In this document: one piece after another, positions 17,469 to 26,546 of the stretch
How the letters are laid out: every line of letters starts with the position of its first letter
Position numbering within the stretch: the first letter of the stretch is position 1
Translations under genes and position numbers: made by a program
Notes under the pieces: model-generated
What the model was told of the DNA's origin: nothing
Seen by the model: the letters and a program-made list of their open reading frames with translations, nothing else
Database searches by the model: none
Source: Clostridia bacterium
GTDB lineage: Bacteria; Bacillota; Clostridia; UMGS1810
Length of the DNA stretch: 64,000 nt
Assembly (NCBI GenBank): GCA_017621495.1
Contig: JAGATB010000030.1
Coordinates: 1-64,000, forward strand
Reading direction: 5' to 3'

Positions 17469-18466
17469 TTAATTATTTCTCCAATACACGATTTATTTTG
17501 TATCAGTCCGCACAATGCATCTGACATCAATCCGCCGTCGGCGAGCAATATATCAGCCGTCAGAAATCCCACCGCTGTACCTATTGCCAAGACAATCAAA
17601 GCTATGATTACAAGGAATACTACCCGGAGCACTTCCTGGTTGCTTTTGGCTCTGTCCGGATTTACAGCCACATCTACCACGATAACGGAGACATTATCCT
17701 TGCCGCCGTTGGCGAGGGCATCACAAACCAATTCTTCACAAATTTCCTCCGGAGGTTTAGCACTCATAAGGTGAGTGTTTATCGCCGGTGCAGTAACCAT
17801 GTCCGTAAGTCCGTCACTGCAGATCAGGATTTTGTCTCCCGGTCTTAAGGGTATGTTGTTGGACTTATGCGGCTGTATGATCATCTCTTTCTTATCAATG
17901 CCCAAATGCTGTATGAGTTTATTTCTGTCTTTATGATTTTCAGCTTCTTCACGAGTTATCATACCCATCCTGTAAAGCCTTTGTGCAAAGCTGTCATCTA
18001 CGCTAATCTGACTTAATGTGCCGTTTCTGTGCAGATAAACTCGGCTGTCGCCTACGTTGTACACCCTCATGGTGTTGTTGAACACAACTATAAGCGCCAT
18101 GGTAGCCCCCATGCGGCCGGAGCCAAGCTCCTGCATACGTGCACAGATACGTTCGTTGGCAACCTCTACTACGTTACCTATAAATCTGTCTGTATCTACA
18201 TTCTCAAAAGAAACGCATCTTTGGTGCAGCTCATGAGTAACAGATGCCGCTATAAGTGATGCCTCCTCACCGTATGCCTCTCCGCCCATACCATCAAATA
18301 CTGCATATACAAACAAGCAGCCCTCCGGCTCATCACGCAGGGTAATACCGCCGTCTCTGGTCTCGGAATTTAAGTATACACCGTTAAAATATATATTGTC
18401 TTCATTATTGGCTCTGACGTGTCCTTTATCTACGGAAACCGCCGCAGAAAATCTCAGAGTGTTCAT
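17459..18466 (-). CDS. PP2C-family Ser/Thr phosphatase with C-terminal membrane helix
   Basis: The 335-residue protein starts with NEDNIYF (metal ligand) and has FDGMGGEAYGEEAS (residues 57-70), ICSDGLTDMV and GKDNVSVIVVD. These are the canonical PP2C motifs that bind Mn/Mg. A hydrophobic helix (LRVVFLVIIALIVLAIGTAV) near the C-terminus should anchor it to the membrane. GGGAGG eight bases upstream supports the ATG at 18466 over the GTG at 18475. It reverses phosphorylation by the kinase encoded just downstream, the same partnership as PrpC/PrkC. Confidence 0.92.
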   Translation of the reverse strand: MNTLRFSAAVSVDKGHVRANNEDNIYFNGVYLNSETRDGGITLRDEPEGCLFVYAVFDGMGGEAYGEEASLIAASVTHELHQRCVSFENVDTDRFIGNVVEVANERICARMQELGSGRMGATMALIVVFNNTMRVYNVGDSRVYLHRNGTLSQISVDDSFAQRLYRMGMITREEAENHKDRNKLIQHLGIDKKEMIIQPHKSNNIPLRPGDKILICSDGLTDMVTAPAINTHLMSAKPPEEICEELVCDALANGGKDNVSVIVVDVAVNPDRAKSNQEVLRVVFLVIIALIVLAIGTAVGFLTADILLADGGLMSDALCGLIQNKSCIGEIIKWI

Positions 18467-18623
18467 GGAAACCACCTCCCATACTGTCTAATATATCACT
18501 ATTGTCGTATATTGTCAACCGGATACTCACCTTTTGAAAAAATTATGAAATATTATCATTTATTCAAAGGTAATTTGCTGATGTATTTTTATGTAACGAG
18601 ATATAGTTTTTCTATTTTTCGAC

Positions 18624-18652
18624 TTGTAATTTGTTAATTTTTGTATTACAAT
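18624..18652 (+). promoter_or_regulatory. Sigma-A promoter of the M18 aminopeptidase
   Basis: TTGTAA (18624-18629) and TACAAT (18647-18652) are 17 bases apart, 31 bases before the ATG. The rest of the 200-base gap is AT-rich and shows nothing else clear. Confidence 0.7.
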
Positions 18653-18682
18653 ATAGATATATAAATTACGGAGGTATCTATT

Positions 18683-20044
18683 ATGGAAAAAACGAATTTG
18701 TGGACAAAGCTTAATCATGCAGATGCCATGAGCTTCTGCGACAAATATATTGATTATCTTAATGCTTCCAAGACAGAGCGTCTTGCAGTGAAAAGTGCTG
18801 AGACCCTTGCACTGGAGGCAGGATTTAAACCCTTTGAGAAATTCACAGAGCTAAATCCCGGCGACAAGGTCTACTTTAAAAACAGGGGCAAAAATATAGT
18901 GCTTGCAGTTATAGGAAGTGATGATATAACCTGCGGTACAGCGATAGTAGCGGCCCATATAGACAGCCCCAGGCTGGATTTAAAGCCCTCACCGCTGTAT
19001 GAAGACTCCAATATGACATTATTTAAAACCCATTACTACGGTGGTATAAAGAAATATCAATGGACAGCAATTCCGCTGTCATTAATAGGCGTGGTTATAA
19101 AAACTGACGGCACATGTGTAGAGGTAAATATCGGAGAAAATCCGCAAGACCCTGTGTTTACCGTAACAGACCTCCTGCCTCACCTGGCTCAGGAACAAAT
19201 GGTCAAAAAGATGAACGAAGCATTTACCGGAGAGGATTTGAACGTGCTCATAGGTTCAATACCCACCGACTGCGAAAAAGATAAATACAAGCAGACAATA
19301 CTGGATATATTAAAAGAAAAATATGATATATCAGAAGAGGATTTTGCAAGTGCAGAACTTGAAATTGTACCTCAGTTTAAAGCCGCTTCCGTAGGTATCG
19401 ACCGCTCTATGGTAGGCTCCTACGGTCAGGACGACAGAGTGTGTGCATATACAGCTCTTAAGGCAATCCTTGAGACTGATTTACCCAAACGCACTGCGGT
19501 ATGCTTCCTTGCAGACAAAGAAGAAATCGGCAGCATGGGCAATACCGGCATGAAGTCAAGATTTTTTGAAAACTTCCTTGCTGAGCTTATTTACAAGATA
19601 AAGGATGAGTACAATGACCTGTATCTCAGAAGAACACTGTCTGCATCCATGTGTCTGTCGTCGGACGTATCTGCAGCTGTTGACCCCAATTACAAATCCG
19701 TAAATGAGCCTATGAACAGCTCATATTTCGGTCAGGGAATATCTATATGCAAGTATACGGGAGCCAGAGGCAAATCCTCTACCTCTGATGCCAATGCAGA
19801 ATTCGTAGGATTGATAAGAAAAATACTGGACGAAAATAATATCGACTGGCAGATGTGTGAGCTTGGCAGAGTAGATTTGGGCGGCGGAGGCACAGTAGCA
19901 CAATATATAGCTAATCTGGATGTAGATACTATCGACGTAGGGGTAGGACTGCTCTCTATGCACGCACCCTTTGAAATCGCAAGCAAAGCCGATATATACA
20001 GCGCATACATGGCATATAAAGCATTTTATGCATATAAAGGTTAA
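18683..20044 (+). CDS. M18 family aminopeptidase
   Basis: A 453-residue cytosolic metallo-aminopeptidase. Metal ligands and catalytic residues are visible in AAHIDSPRLDLKP, GQDDRVCAYTAL, DKEEIGSMGNTGM and SMHAPFEIASKAD. The family (ApeA/LAP4/DNPEP-like) removes N-terminal aspartate, glutamate or hydrophobic residues from peptides. ACGGAGG precedes the start, and the gene stands alone between its promoter and the hairpin at 20065-20103. Peptide recycling is the likely role. Confidence 0.95.
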   Translation: MEKTNLWTKLNHADAMSFCDKYIDYLNASKTERLAVKSAETLALEAGFKPFEKFTELNPGDKVYFKNRGKNIVLAVIGSDDITCGTAIVAAHIDSPRLDLKPSPLYEDSNMTLFKTHYYGGIKKYQWTAIPLSLIGVVIKTDGTCVEVNIGENPQDPVFTVTDLLPHLAQEQMVKKMNEAFTGEDLNVLIGSIPTDCEKDKYKQTILDILKEKYDISEEDFASAELEIVPQFKAASVGIDRSMVGSYGQDDRVCAYTALKAILETDLPKRTAVCFLADKEEIGSMGNTGMKSRFFENFLAELIYKIKDEYNDLYLRRTLSASMCLSSDVSAAVDPNYKSVNEPMNSSYFGQGISICKYTGARGKSSTSDANAEFVGLIRKILDENNIDWQMCELGRVDLGGGGTVAQYIANLDVDTIDVGVGLLSMHAPFEIASKADIYSAYMAYKAFYAYKG

Positions 20045-20064
20045 AAATATTATCTAAATGCACC

Positions 20065-20103
20065 AACTCCCGTGCTATGTTGTACTTACATAGCACGGGA
20101 GTT
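20065..20103 (+). terminator. 16-bp stem hairpin after the M18 gene
   Basis: AACTCCCGTGCTATGT (20065-20080) pairs perfectly with ACATAGCACGGGAGTT (20088-20103), followed by TTTATT. The long stem and short T-tract suit a terminator that could also act on leftward transcription. Confidence 0.75.
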
Positions 20104-20192
20104 TATTATGGTAATAAGGACTTCTGTTTCCAACTGCTAAATAACAAATATTCCGTTATGCCGAGAGAATATAGGAAAATGGGGAAGTAATT

Positions 20193-23100
20193 CTACTGCT
20201 CTCCGTCAAAAAGTGCAATTATTTCCGTAAATACACCCGGGTCAAGCTCATTATACGGCTCATGGAAGGAGGTTGACACATTGCTCACAACAATCAAACC
20301 TCTGTCATCCCAATAAACAGTCTTGCCAAGTGCTTCTGCCAGTGCTCTCAGCGGTATCAATGTTCTTGAATTCTCTGTTTCTGCAGGAACATCAAGAATA
20401 AACTTTTCACCGTTTACGAAATACACTGTGTTTCCAAGTTCAAACTCAGCGGTCATATCATCCAATGTAACAGTAATCTTACCAGTTTCATGCACATAAT
20501 CAACTTGTGCACCCATGCTCTCGGAAACAAATCTCAACGGCAGAAGAGTTCTGCCGTTTTTAACCACGGGAACTACATTTACATTTTCATCAACCACAGC
20601 CTTTACGTTATTAACATAGGCGGTGTTTTTGCCGGGAGATAAAACTACAGTATGATTGAGCTCATACTCGTTAATCTTTGATATCTTTCCTGCTACGGTA
20701 TCTGTTTTGAGTACTGCTGTACCCTGTGCTCCCGCTATCACAAGACTAAAACCGGGAATGGTAATCGTATCCGCATAGTCTTCCTCATATGTAGTGGGCA
20801 TGACTATATTTTCTGTCAATGCTGAGTAGCCGCTTCTCGAGGGCTTTACCATGTAATCGGGGAAGTTGTTTTCCGCATCGCCCCAGGATACCTGTCTGCT
20901 AAGCTGCAAGCCATCCACGGACACGGTCATTTCCTTATCGGTATGATTTACAAATACAACATTGTTTATGGAATCCGCAGTACCCAGAGCATGAGCACTT
21001 ACGTCAGGCAGATTAACCACATAGGAGCCGTTGTTGCTCCATGGCCAATCCATGATTTCATAGCCCACGTCAACACCTGTGATATCATGATAATGAGTAT
21101 TGCTGTTAAAAATCTTACCAAGCTCCTTAAACACATAAAAACGTGTCAGCTTTGTCACATAGTCATTAAGCTTGTTATCGGACCAATAGGGCGATATACC
21201 GAATTCCGAGGAACCGGTAATATCCCAGTAATTTGTTATTTCCACCACGCCGGTTTTGAGCATCTGCATGAGTCTCTCGCCATCGCTTATGGCTGTTCCC
21301 AAATCCCATGAAGTCTGCATTCTTGTGGATACGGCCATATCCTTTACCGCCATTCTTTCCTCTTCGATATCTCCCCACTCGGTAAGCCACAGGGGCTTAT
21401 TTCCGAATTCTCTGTAGGACAGAAGAAGGTTAAGATATATATCCTGATTGAATGCGAAGTGATTTTTCATATATTCATCCTGAGTGGTGCAGGTTATCTG
21501 TGTCTGATGTGTGTAGGGATGTATTGCTACGGTATCGTAGGCACCACCCGCTGCCAGCTTTCTGTTCCAGTAACGTACACGTCCCGGGGTGGTGTATTCC
21601 CAGTCCTCTGTATTTTCAAAAGCGGTGTTGTTGGGGTCTGCCAGAATCCTCTTTTCCATATCCTTACTGAGTCCTACCGTTGCCACTACTACATCGGGAT
21701 GTGCTTCCTTTATTGCCTTATAGTACTTATCCATCTCGGCGCAAAAGCCGTCAACGGTCTGCCATGCCTCCGGCCATATTGATGACGCTGCATAGGCTTC
21801 GTTTATAAGCTCAACAAACACCGGCTGATTTGTATTATTTTTAATTTCGGTAATGCATTCCACTATATCCTCGGGGGAATTATAGTAACTGCTGGTATTT
21901 AAGCAATACACCGCAGGAATATCACATTCGTTTGCAAGCTCGTATATATCCTCCATGGTGAAGCCCTGGAATTCTCCGTTGTATGATGCAGTGGACACCT
22001 TGCCCGTACGCCAGTCAAAATAGCAGGATAAACCGCCGCCGGGTACACGGGTGATATTGTAACCTGCATCTTTTACAACCTCAATCATCTCAGGTCTGGC
22101 ATAGGCTTCTCCGCTGTTTAATGCGCAACGGTCGCCCTGAGCAATTCCAAAGAAGTATGGCGGAATTTCATGATTTACTCCCGTTGCGGCAAATGTGGCG
22201 ATACCCGTACCGGGGTCGGGATTTTCCTTGACCGTAAGAGTAAGCCATGCTGTATCTCTTATGCTTCCGCCATAGGCAAGCTTCGCAGTAATTACAGAAG
22301 TGCCGGGTTTTAACGCACGGACGCCTATTCTTTCGCCCTTGCCCACTATTTCCACAACACTCGGGTCACTGCTTGCCCAAATTGTAGCCTTTACATCTGC
22401 ACTTGTGGGTGAATAATAGGCTCTCACGTCCATGGTGTCGCCTACATACATATCCCTTGCCCCCATTGCAAAGTCAATGGCATCTACATATACACAGCCC
22501 GAATAAGCCGCTTTATCAAGCTCTCTGCCCTCAGCATCGTAAGCGGTTACAGTAAATACACCTTTTTTCTTTACATTCAGCTTGCCGTCAGCTGTGATTT
22601 CGGCAATGCTCTCATCACTTGTCTTGAAGGTAACGGGCTTATTTAGAGTGTTTTTGAACATAATCTCATTTTCGCCGATTTCCGCCAGACCGTATTTGGT
22701 AAAGCACATATCACTATTTGAAGGTACGGACAGCTTGACTTCCTTGATATTGGTTGTGGAAGCTATGGAGCGGAAATATACATGTCCTTTATTCGGTGTC
22801 ATATCAACAAATGTGCCGCAATCGGTATAATATGAAGCACCCTCCTTCTTGGCAAATACCTGTATATATTTGTCCTGAGCTGTAACTCTGACACGGTAAT
22901 CCGTACCGAGTTCAATAGGCATATTGCCCATAAACTCATCCTTGCCCTCTGCCATATCCCAGTATCTTACTTCATTGTTTTTAAAATAAAAGCACACATC
23001 TTCTCTTATTATGATACCGGTCCAGGCAGAGCTCACCTCGGGATTCCATGCATCAACACTGAACACATATTCTACGGTATAATCCCGATATTTAACACTG

Positions 23101-23336
23101 TCCTTCTGAGAAAAATATGTATTAGCTCCCACGCTTAACGGTGATGTTAACTGACCGTTAGCATACACCCAGTCCGGAAGAATATGAAAAAACATATTTC
23201 CTTTTTCAAAATCATCCTCAAAAATCACAATCTCATTACCGGACGCATTGCCGCTGTCTTGTGCAAATGCACCGGGGACAACCATTGAAGCAAGCATCAC
23301 CGCTGTCAATAAAATTGCCGTAAGCTTTCTAAACAT
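20193..23336 (-). CDS. Large secreted clan-A type glycoside hydrolase with copper-amine-oxidase-like C-terminal domain
   Basis: A 1047-residue exported protein. After the signal peptide come a LamG/DUF1080-like jelly-roll segment, then one or two BIG_2 Ig-like domains (WASSDPSVVEIVGKG). A (beta/alpha)8 domain follows with the likely acid/base glutamate in FVELINEAYAA and the likely nucleophile in PLWLTEWGDIEE. A beta-sandwich precedes two copies of the copper-amine-oxidase N-terminal-like repeat (TLLPLRFVSESMGAQVDY, TLIPLRALAEALGKTVYW), which anchors or multimerises surface proteins in clostridia. The pattern resembles GH39/GH51/GH79-type retaining enzymes; the substrate is unknown. GGGAGGTAGTAAA sets the start at 23336. 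It is related to the protein at 33868-36957. Confidence 0.8.
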   Translation of the reverse strand: MFRKLTAILLTAVMLASMVVPGAFAQDSGNASGNEIVIFEDDFEKGNMFFHILPDWVYANGQLTSPLSVGANTYFSQKDSVKYRDYTVEYVFSVDAWNPEVSSAWTGIIIREDVCFYFKNNEVRYWDMAEGKDEFMGNMPIELGTDYRVRVTAQDKYIQVFAKKEGASYYTDCGTFVDMTPNKGHVYFRSIASTTNIKEVKLSVPSNSDMCFTKYGLAEIGENEIMFKNTLNKPVTFKTSDESIAEITADGKLNVKKKGVFTVTAYDAEGRELDKAAYSGCVYVDAIDFAMGARDMYVGDTMDVRAYYSPTSADVKATIWASSDPSVVEIVGKGERIGVRALKPGTSVITAKLAYGGSIRDTAWLTLTVKENPDPGTGIATFAATGVNHEIPPYFFGIAQGDRCALNSGEAYARPEMIEVVKDAGYNITRVPGGGLSCYFDWRTGKVSTASYNGEFQGFTMEDIYELANECDIPAVYCLNTSSYYNSPEDIVECITEIKNNTNQPVFVELINEAYAASSIWPEAWQTVDGFCAEMDKYYKAIKEAHPDVVVATVGLSKDMEKRILADPNNTAFENTEDWEYTTPGRVRYWNRKLAAGGAYDTVAIHPYTHQTQITCTTQDEYMKNHFAFNQDIYLNLLLSYREFGNKPLWLTEWGDIEEERMAVKDMAVSTRMQTSWDLGTAISDGERLMQMLKTGVVEITNYWDITGSSEFGISPYWSDNKLNDYVTKLTRFYVFKELGKIFNSNTHYHDITGVDVGYEIMDWPWSNNGSYVVNLPDVSAHALGTADSINNVVFVNHTDKEMTVSVDGLQLSRQVSWGDAENNFPDYMVKPSRSGYSALTENIVMPTTYEEDYADTITIPGFSLVIAGAQGTAVLKTDTVAGKISKINEYELNHTVVLSPGKNTAYVNNVKAVVDENVNVVPVVKNGRTLLPLRFVSESMGAQVDYVHETGKITVTLDDMTAEFELGNTVYFVNGEKFILDVPAETENSRTLIPLRALAEALGKTVYWDDRGLIVVSNVSTSFHEPYNELDPGVFTEIIALFDGEQ

Positions 23337-23356
23337 TTTACTACCTCCCTTTATTA

Positions 23357-24799
23357 TTAAAATTCTATAATTCCGCATTTTGGCGTTGTGCAGTCGTATT
23401 TGACCATCGCTATGGCAAACGGTACCACCTTATCGGGCGGTACATTTACGTCAACAAACACCCAGCTGCCGGACTTGGTCACGGTGTAGCCCTCAAGCTC
23501 ACCCGGGCTCCATTCAATACCGTTGTAGAGCACCTTCCTGACCTTGGCATCCTTAAATGGAATACCTATTCTCACAGTCATTCCGTTTACAATTTCCGTT
23601 TGCTTGCCAAGCTCAAGCGATGCCATAGCAAAGGTTTCATAGAAATCATCGAACAATTCCATCATAGAATCGGCATTCACACCGGGCTGTGACTTCATAT
23701 TTTCGCAGACCTCACGCATGGGTCTGTAATAATTGCCAATATGCTTATCCGATAATTTGGGAGAGGTGGATACTATCACTGCTGAAAGTCCGGGATACTC
23801 GGGATGAGATATCCCAACCAGGATTTTGTTTCTTTTCTCCCAAAGCTCTATACGGCTCTTTCGTCTTTTCTCTGCGGTATCACCCCATGCCCGTACGAAG
23901 TTATGTCCGTAGCTTATCACTGTCCTTGTGGGGTAGCCGCTGTAGTATTCATAGTCATTTACCTCACAGCCTGCCCTTAGCGCCTCAAGCACCTTTTCAA
24001 GTCCGGACTGCTCCCAGGCTATCTCATAGGAGGCGGCTATGGTGTGATACTTCACATAAGAATACACCGGTGCTACGGCACCCTTTGCAGAAGGCATAAA
24101 CCGTGCATTTATTTCTTCATCTGTACAGCCCCTGTCAGTTTGCCTGAGCTCCTGTCTGAAATCATTATCATACTGTCCTATACCATATTTGTCCCCTGCA
24201 CTGAGGAGTCTTCTTTCCAACGCTGTATTATAAAATTTATTGTGTGCAAATGCCGAATTTCCGCAGGATTCTATTACAAGCTGATTTTCCCCCCATATAC
24301 CGTGCAAATCCAGAAGCAGCTCCGGATTGTATTCATCTATCAGCTTTTGTATAGCCTCCGCAGCAGGAGCTTTGCCGTCCATCCTTGCGCCCTCGTAGCC
24401 AAATGCGGTGTATTCATCAATCCCCGCTTCATTACGGAACTGAAATTCCGGAGACTGCTTGGAATATGAATAAGGATTAGGGCAAGGCACCAGCACTATT
24501 TTGAGCTTTTTCAAAAACTCTTCTGCCTCTTTGTTGTCCGATGCCAGAAAATTACCAAGGCTCATGGCAGTAGTCATGCCTGTTATTTCCATACCGGAAT
24601 GCTGGGCTATGACAAGTACATTCTGCTTGTTCTCGTCCGGTACATCGGTATCAGTAAATACTGCACGGTATATATCATAAATGCCTGATTTACCGATTAC
24701 ATCCACCTTCACACAATTCGGTTTTTTGCACTGCCACTCATTCATGTATTCCCCGATTTGTTCTACAGGGACAGACTGTCTTACTTTAAATTTTTTCAT
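23357..24799 (-). CDS. M14-like zinc carboxypeptidase/deacylase family protein
   Basis: A 480-residue cytosolic-looking protein with features of the M14 metallocarboxypeptidase fold. HSGMEITG gives an HxxE zinc-binding motif in VIAQHSGMEIT, and LLLDLHGIWG supplies the third histidine; an aromatic/arginine-rich region (FQFRNEAGIDEY) follows. A C-terminal beta domain carries KVRKVLYNGIEW. The substrate is unknown; related proteins cleave peptides or peptidoglycan peptides or remove acyl groups. AAAAGGAG favours the ATG at 24799. The start overlaps the sensor kinase end by 14 bases, so it is cotranscribed with it. Confidence 0.65.
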   Translation of the reverse strand: MKKFKVRQSVPVEQIGEYMNEWQCKKPNCVKVDVIGKSGIYDIYRAVFTDTDVPDENKQNVLVIAQHSGMEITGMTTAMSLGNFLASDNKEAEEFLKKLKIVLVPCPNPYSYSKQSPEFQFRNEAGIDEYTAFGYEGARMDGKAPAAEAIQKLIDEYNPELLLDLHGIWGENQLVIESCGNSAFAHNKFYNTALERRLLSAGDKYGIGQYDNDFRQELRQTDRGCTDEEINARFMPSAKGAVAPVYSYVKYHTIAASYEIAWEQSGLEKVLEALRAGCEVNDYEYYSGYPTRTVISYGHNFVRAWGDTAEKRRKSRIELWEKRNKILVGISHPEYPGLSAVIVSTSPKLSDKHIGNYYRPMREVCENMKSQPGVNADSMMELFDDFYETFAMASLELGKQTEIVNGMTVRIGIPFKDAKVRKVLYNGIEWSPGELEGYTVTKSGSWVFVDVNVPPDKVVPFAIAMVKYDCTTPKCGIIEF

Positions 24800-26546
24800 T
24801 ATCATTCTCCTTTTGCTTCGTTAGATTTTTGGGAACTCTGATTATTACCAAGGAGGATTTACCGGGAACACATCTAAAGCTCAAATTATCCTTGGTGTGA
24901 TAAACCAGCTCCAGGCGCTTTTTTAGATTTGCAAGGGCATATCCCTTGGTTCCGCCGGCATAAAAGTCCTCCCGTTCGATATAGCTTTCAATGGCTTCAG
25001 TATCCATGTTGCCGCCGTCATCCTCCACCTCAAATACAAGATTATCGCCTTCTTGGTATCCGCGTACACTTATGACACCGCATTTTTTGATATAAAGACC
25101 ATGGGTAATTCCGTTTTCCACAAGGGGCTGCAGGATAATCTTGGGTATGTTATAATCCATAATGCTTTCATCCACATTAATATCAAATACGTAATCCTCG
25201 CCCTTTCGGATTTTTTCTATATAGATATAACTACTCACATGCTCTATTTCACGGCGAACCGTGGTAATCTCATGACCACCGTTAAGTGACAGCCGAAACA
25301 TTGAAGCAAGTGAAGCTATCATGTTTGATGTTTTTTCCTTGTCACCGGATTTTGACATCCAGTATATGGAATCAAGGGTATTGAACAGGAAGTGTGATTT
25401 AATCTGCTCCTGAAGTACCCTGAGCTCTGCTTCCTTCTTTAAATTTCTTTCCTGTGTCAGCTGGTCAATAAGGCTTGTAATATTTTCGCACATGTTGTCA
25501 AAGGTATCCCCAAGTCTGCCTATTTCATCATTGTACCGGGAATTGAACCTTACGCTGAAATCGCCCTTTTCAAAGTGCTTAATCATATCGGACAGTTTAT
25601 TTATGGGTCGGGTGACACCCGTGAGAATAAGCTTTGCCAGCACCGACACAATGAAAAGACAAAGAATGACACCGTAGATAATAAATATACGCACATTTTG
25701 TATCTGATCTGTAAGTGAAGATTTCTCCACTGCATAGATTATCTTCCAGTCATTCATCTTGATTGTGGTGTAGGAAGTAACCAGGTCATCGGTTACCACG
25801 TCGCCGTAATCCGAGCCCTCGTGTATGCGCTTAAGCAGCTTACGGTCACTGTTGGTTCCGTTCAAGGAGCTTATGATACCGCCTTCTCCATCTATCAGAT
25901 AAATCCTTCCGCTGTCAGGGAGCTCCACGTTCTTAAGCAACGAACGCACGGCAGGCTCTTTAAGCTCAAACACAAGCACTCCCACAATCTCGTCAAAGCT
26001 GTTTCTGAGAGCCTTAATTATGCGCAGCTTCTTTACTCCGCTGCTGTTTACAAACACATCGCTTTGGGGATCGCTCTGCCACACTACCCTGCCGGGATTA
26101 TCATATGCCAGCCTGTACCAGTCCGTTTCTCCGGGAATTAAGTCCGGAAGAAGTATCTTGATATATTCATAGTACATATATCCGTATTTGCCGCACATAA
26201 ACACACTGTCTACCATATCCTGGTTCTGACCGCGGTTTTCCTCAAAGATTTTGGCAACCCTGCGGCGTTCCTCAATAGTCGGAGACTGCTTCTGAGCTAT
26301 TGCAAGTATCTCCTCGTTTATTTCAAGATAGTTAAACTGGAGCATTATGTTTCGCAGTCTGTAGTCAAGGTAATCCAATGTCTGACTTAAGGTCTGCTCG
26401 CTCTGCACAAGGGTGTTTTTGATGAGTATATCCGAAACATGTCGATAAAAAACCACCCCCAGTACCGATGTGCATAGTATAACAATAGCCAGTACTGCGG
26501 CAAGAATTTTATTTCGTATGCTCATGTTTCTTGTAAGATTACCCAT
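24786..26546 (-). CDS. YesM-family sensor histidine kinase
   Basis: A 586-residue membrane kinase. It has an N-terminal membrane helix (residues about 12-30), an extracytoplasmic dCACHE-like sensor region, and a second helix near 275-295. A HAMP domain (TRPINKLSDMIKHFEKGDF) leads to a His_kinase domain with the phospho-acceptor in KSHFLFNTLDSIYWMS. The C-terminal ATPase carries ILQPLVENGITHG. It pairs with the AraC-type regulator encoded upstream, with an 8-base overlap. Such YesM/YesN pairs sense extracellular sugars and control adjacent transport and hydrolase genes. Confidence 0.93.
   Translation of the reverse strand: MGNLTRNMSIRNKILAAVLAIVILCTSVLGVVFYRHVSDILIKNTLVQSEQTLSQTLDYLDYRLRNIMLQFNYLEINEEILAIAQKQSPTIEERRRVAKIFEENRGQNQDMVDSVFMCGKYGYMYYEYIKILLPDLIPGETDWYRLAYDNPGRVVWQSDPQSDVFVNSSGVKKLRIIKALRNSFDEIVGVLVFELKEPAVRSLLKNVELPDSGRIYLIDGEGGIISSLNGTNSDRKLLKRIHEGSDYGDVVTDDLVTSYTTIKMNDWKIIYAVEKSSLTDQIQNVRIFIIYGVILCLFIVSVLAKLILTGVTRPINKLSDMIKHFEKGDFSVRFNSRYNDEIGRLGDTFDNMCENITSLIDQLTQERNLKKEAELRVLQEQIKSHFLFNTLDSIYWMSKSGDKEKTSNMIASLASMFRLSLNGGHEITTVRREIEHVSSYIYIEKIRKGEDYVFDINVDESIMDYNIPKIILQPLVENGITHGLYIKKCGVISVRGYQEGDNLVFEVEDDGGNMDTEAIESYIEREDFYAGGTKGYALANLKKRLELVYHTKDNLSFRCVPGKSSLVIIRVPKNLTKQKENDNEKI

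Noticed and set aside
23336-23378. Longer N-terminus for the large glycosidase
   Set aside because: The extra residues put a good ribosome binding site inside the coding sequence and shift the signal peptide from the start; the ATG at 23336 is better.
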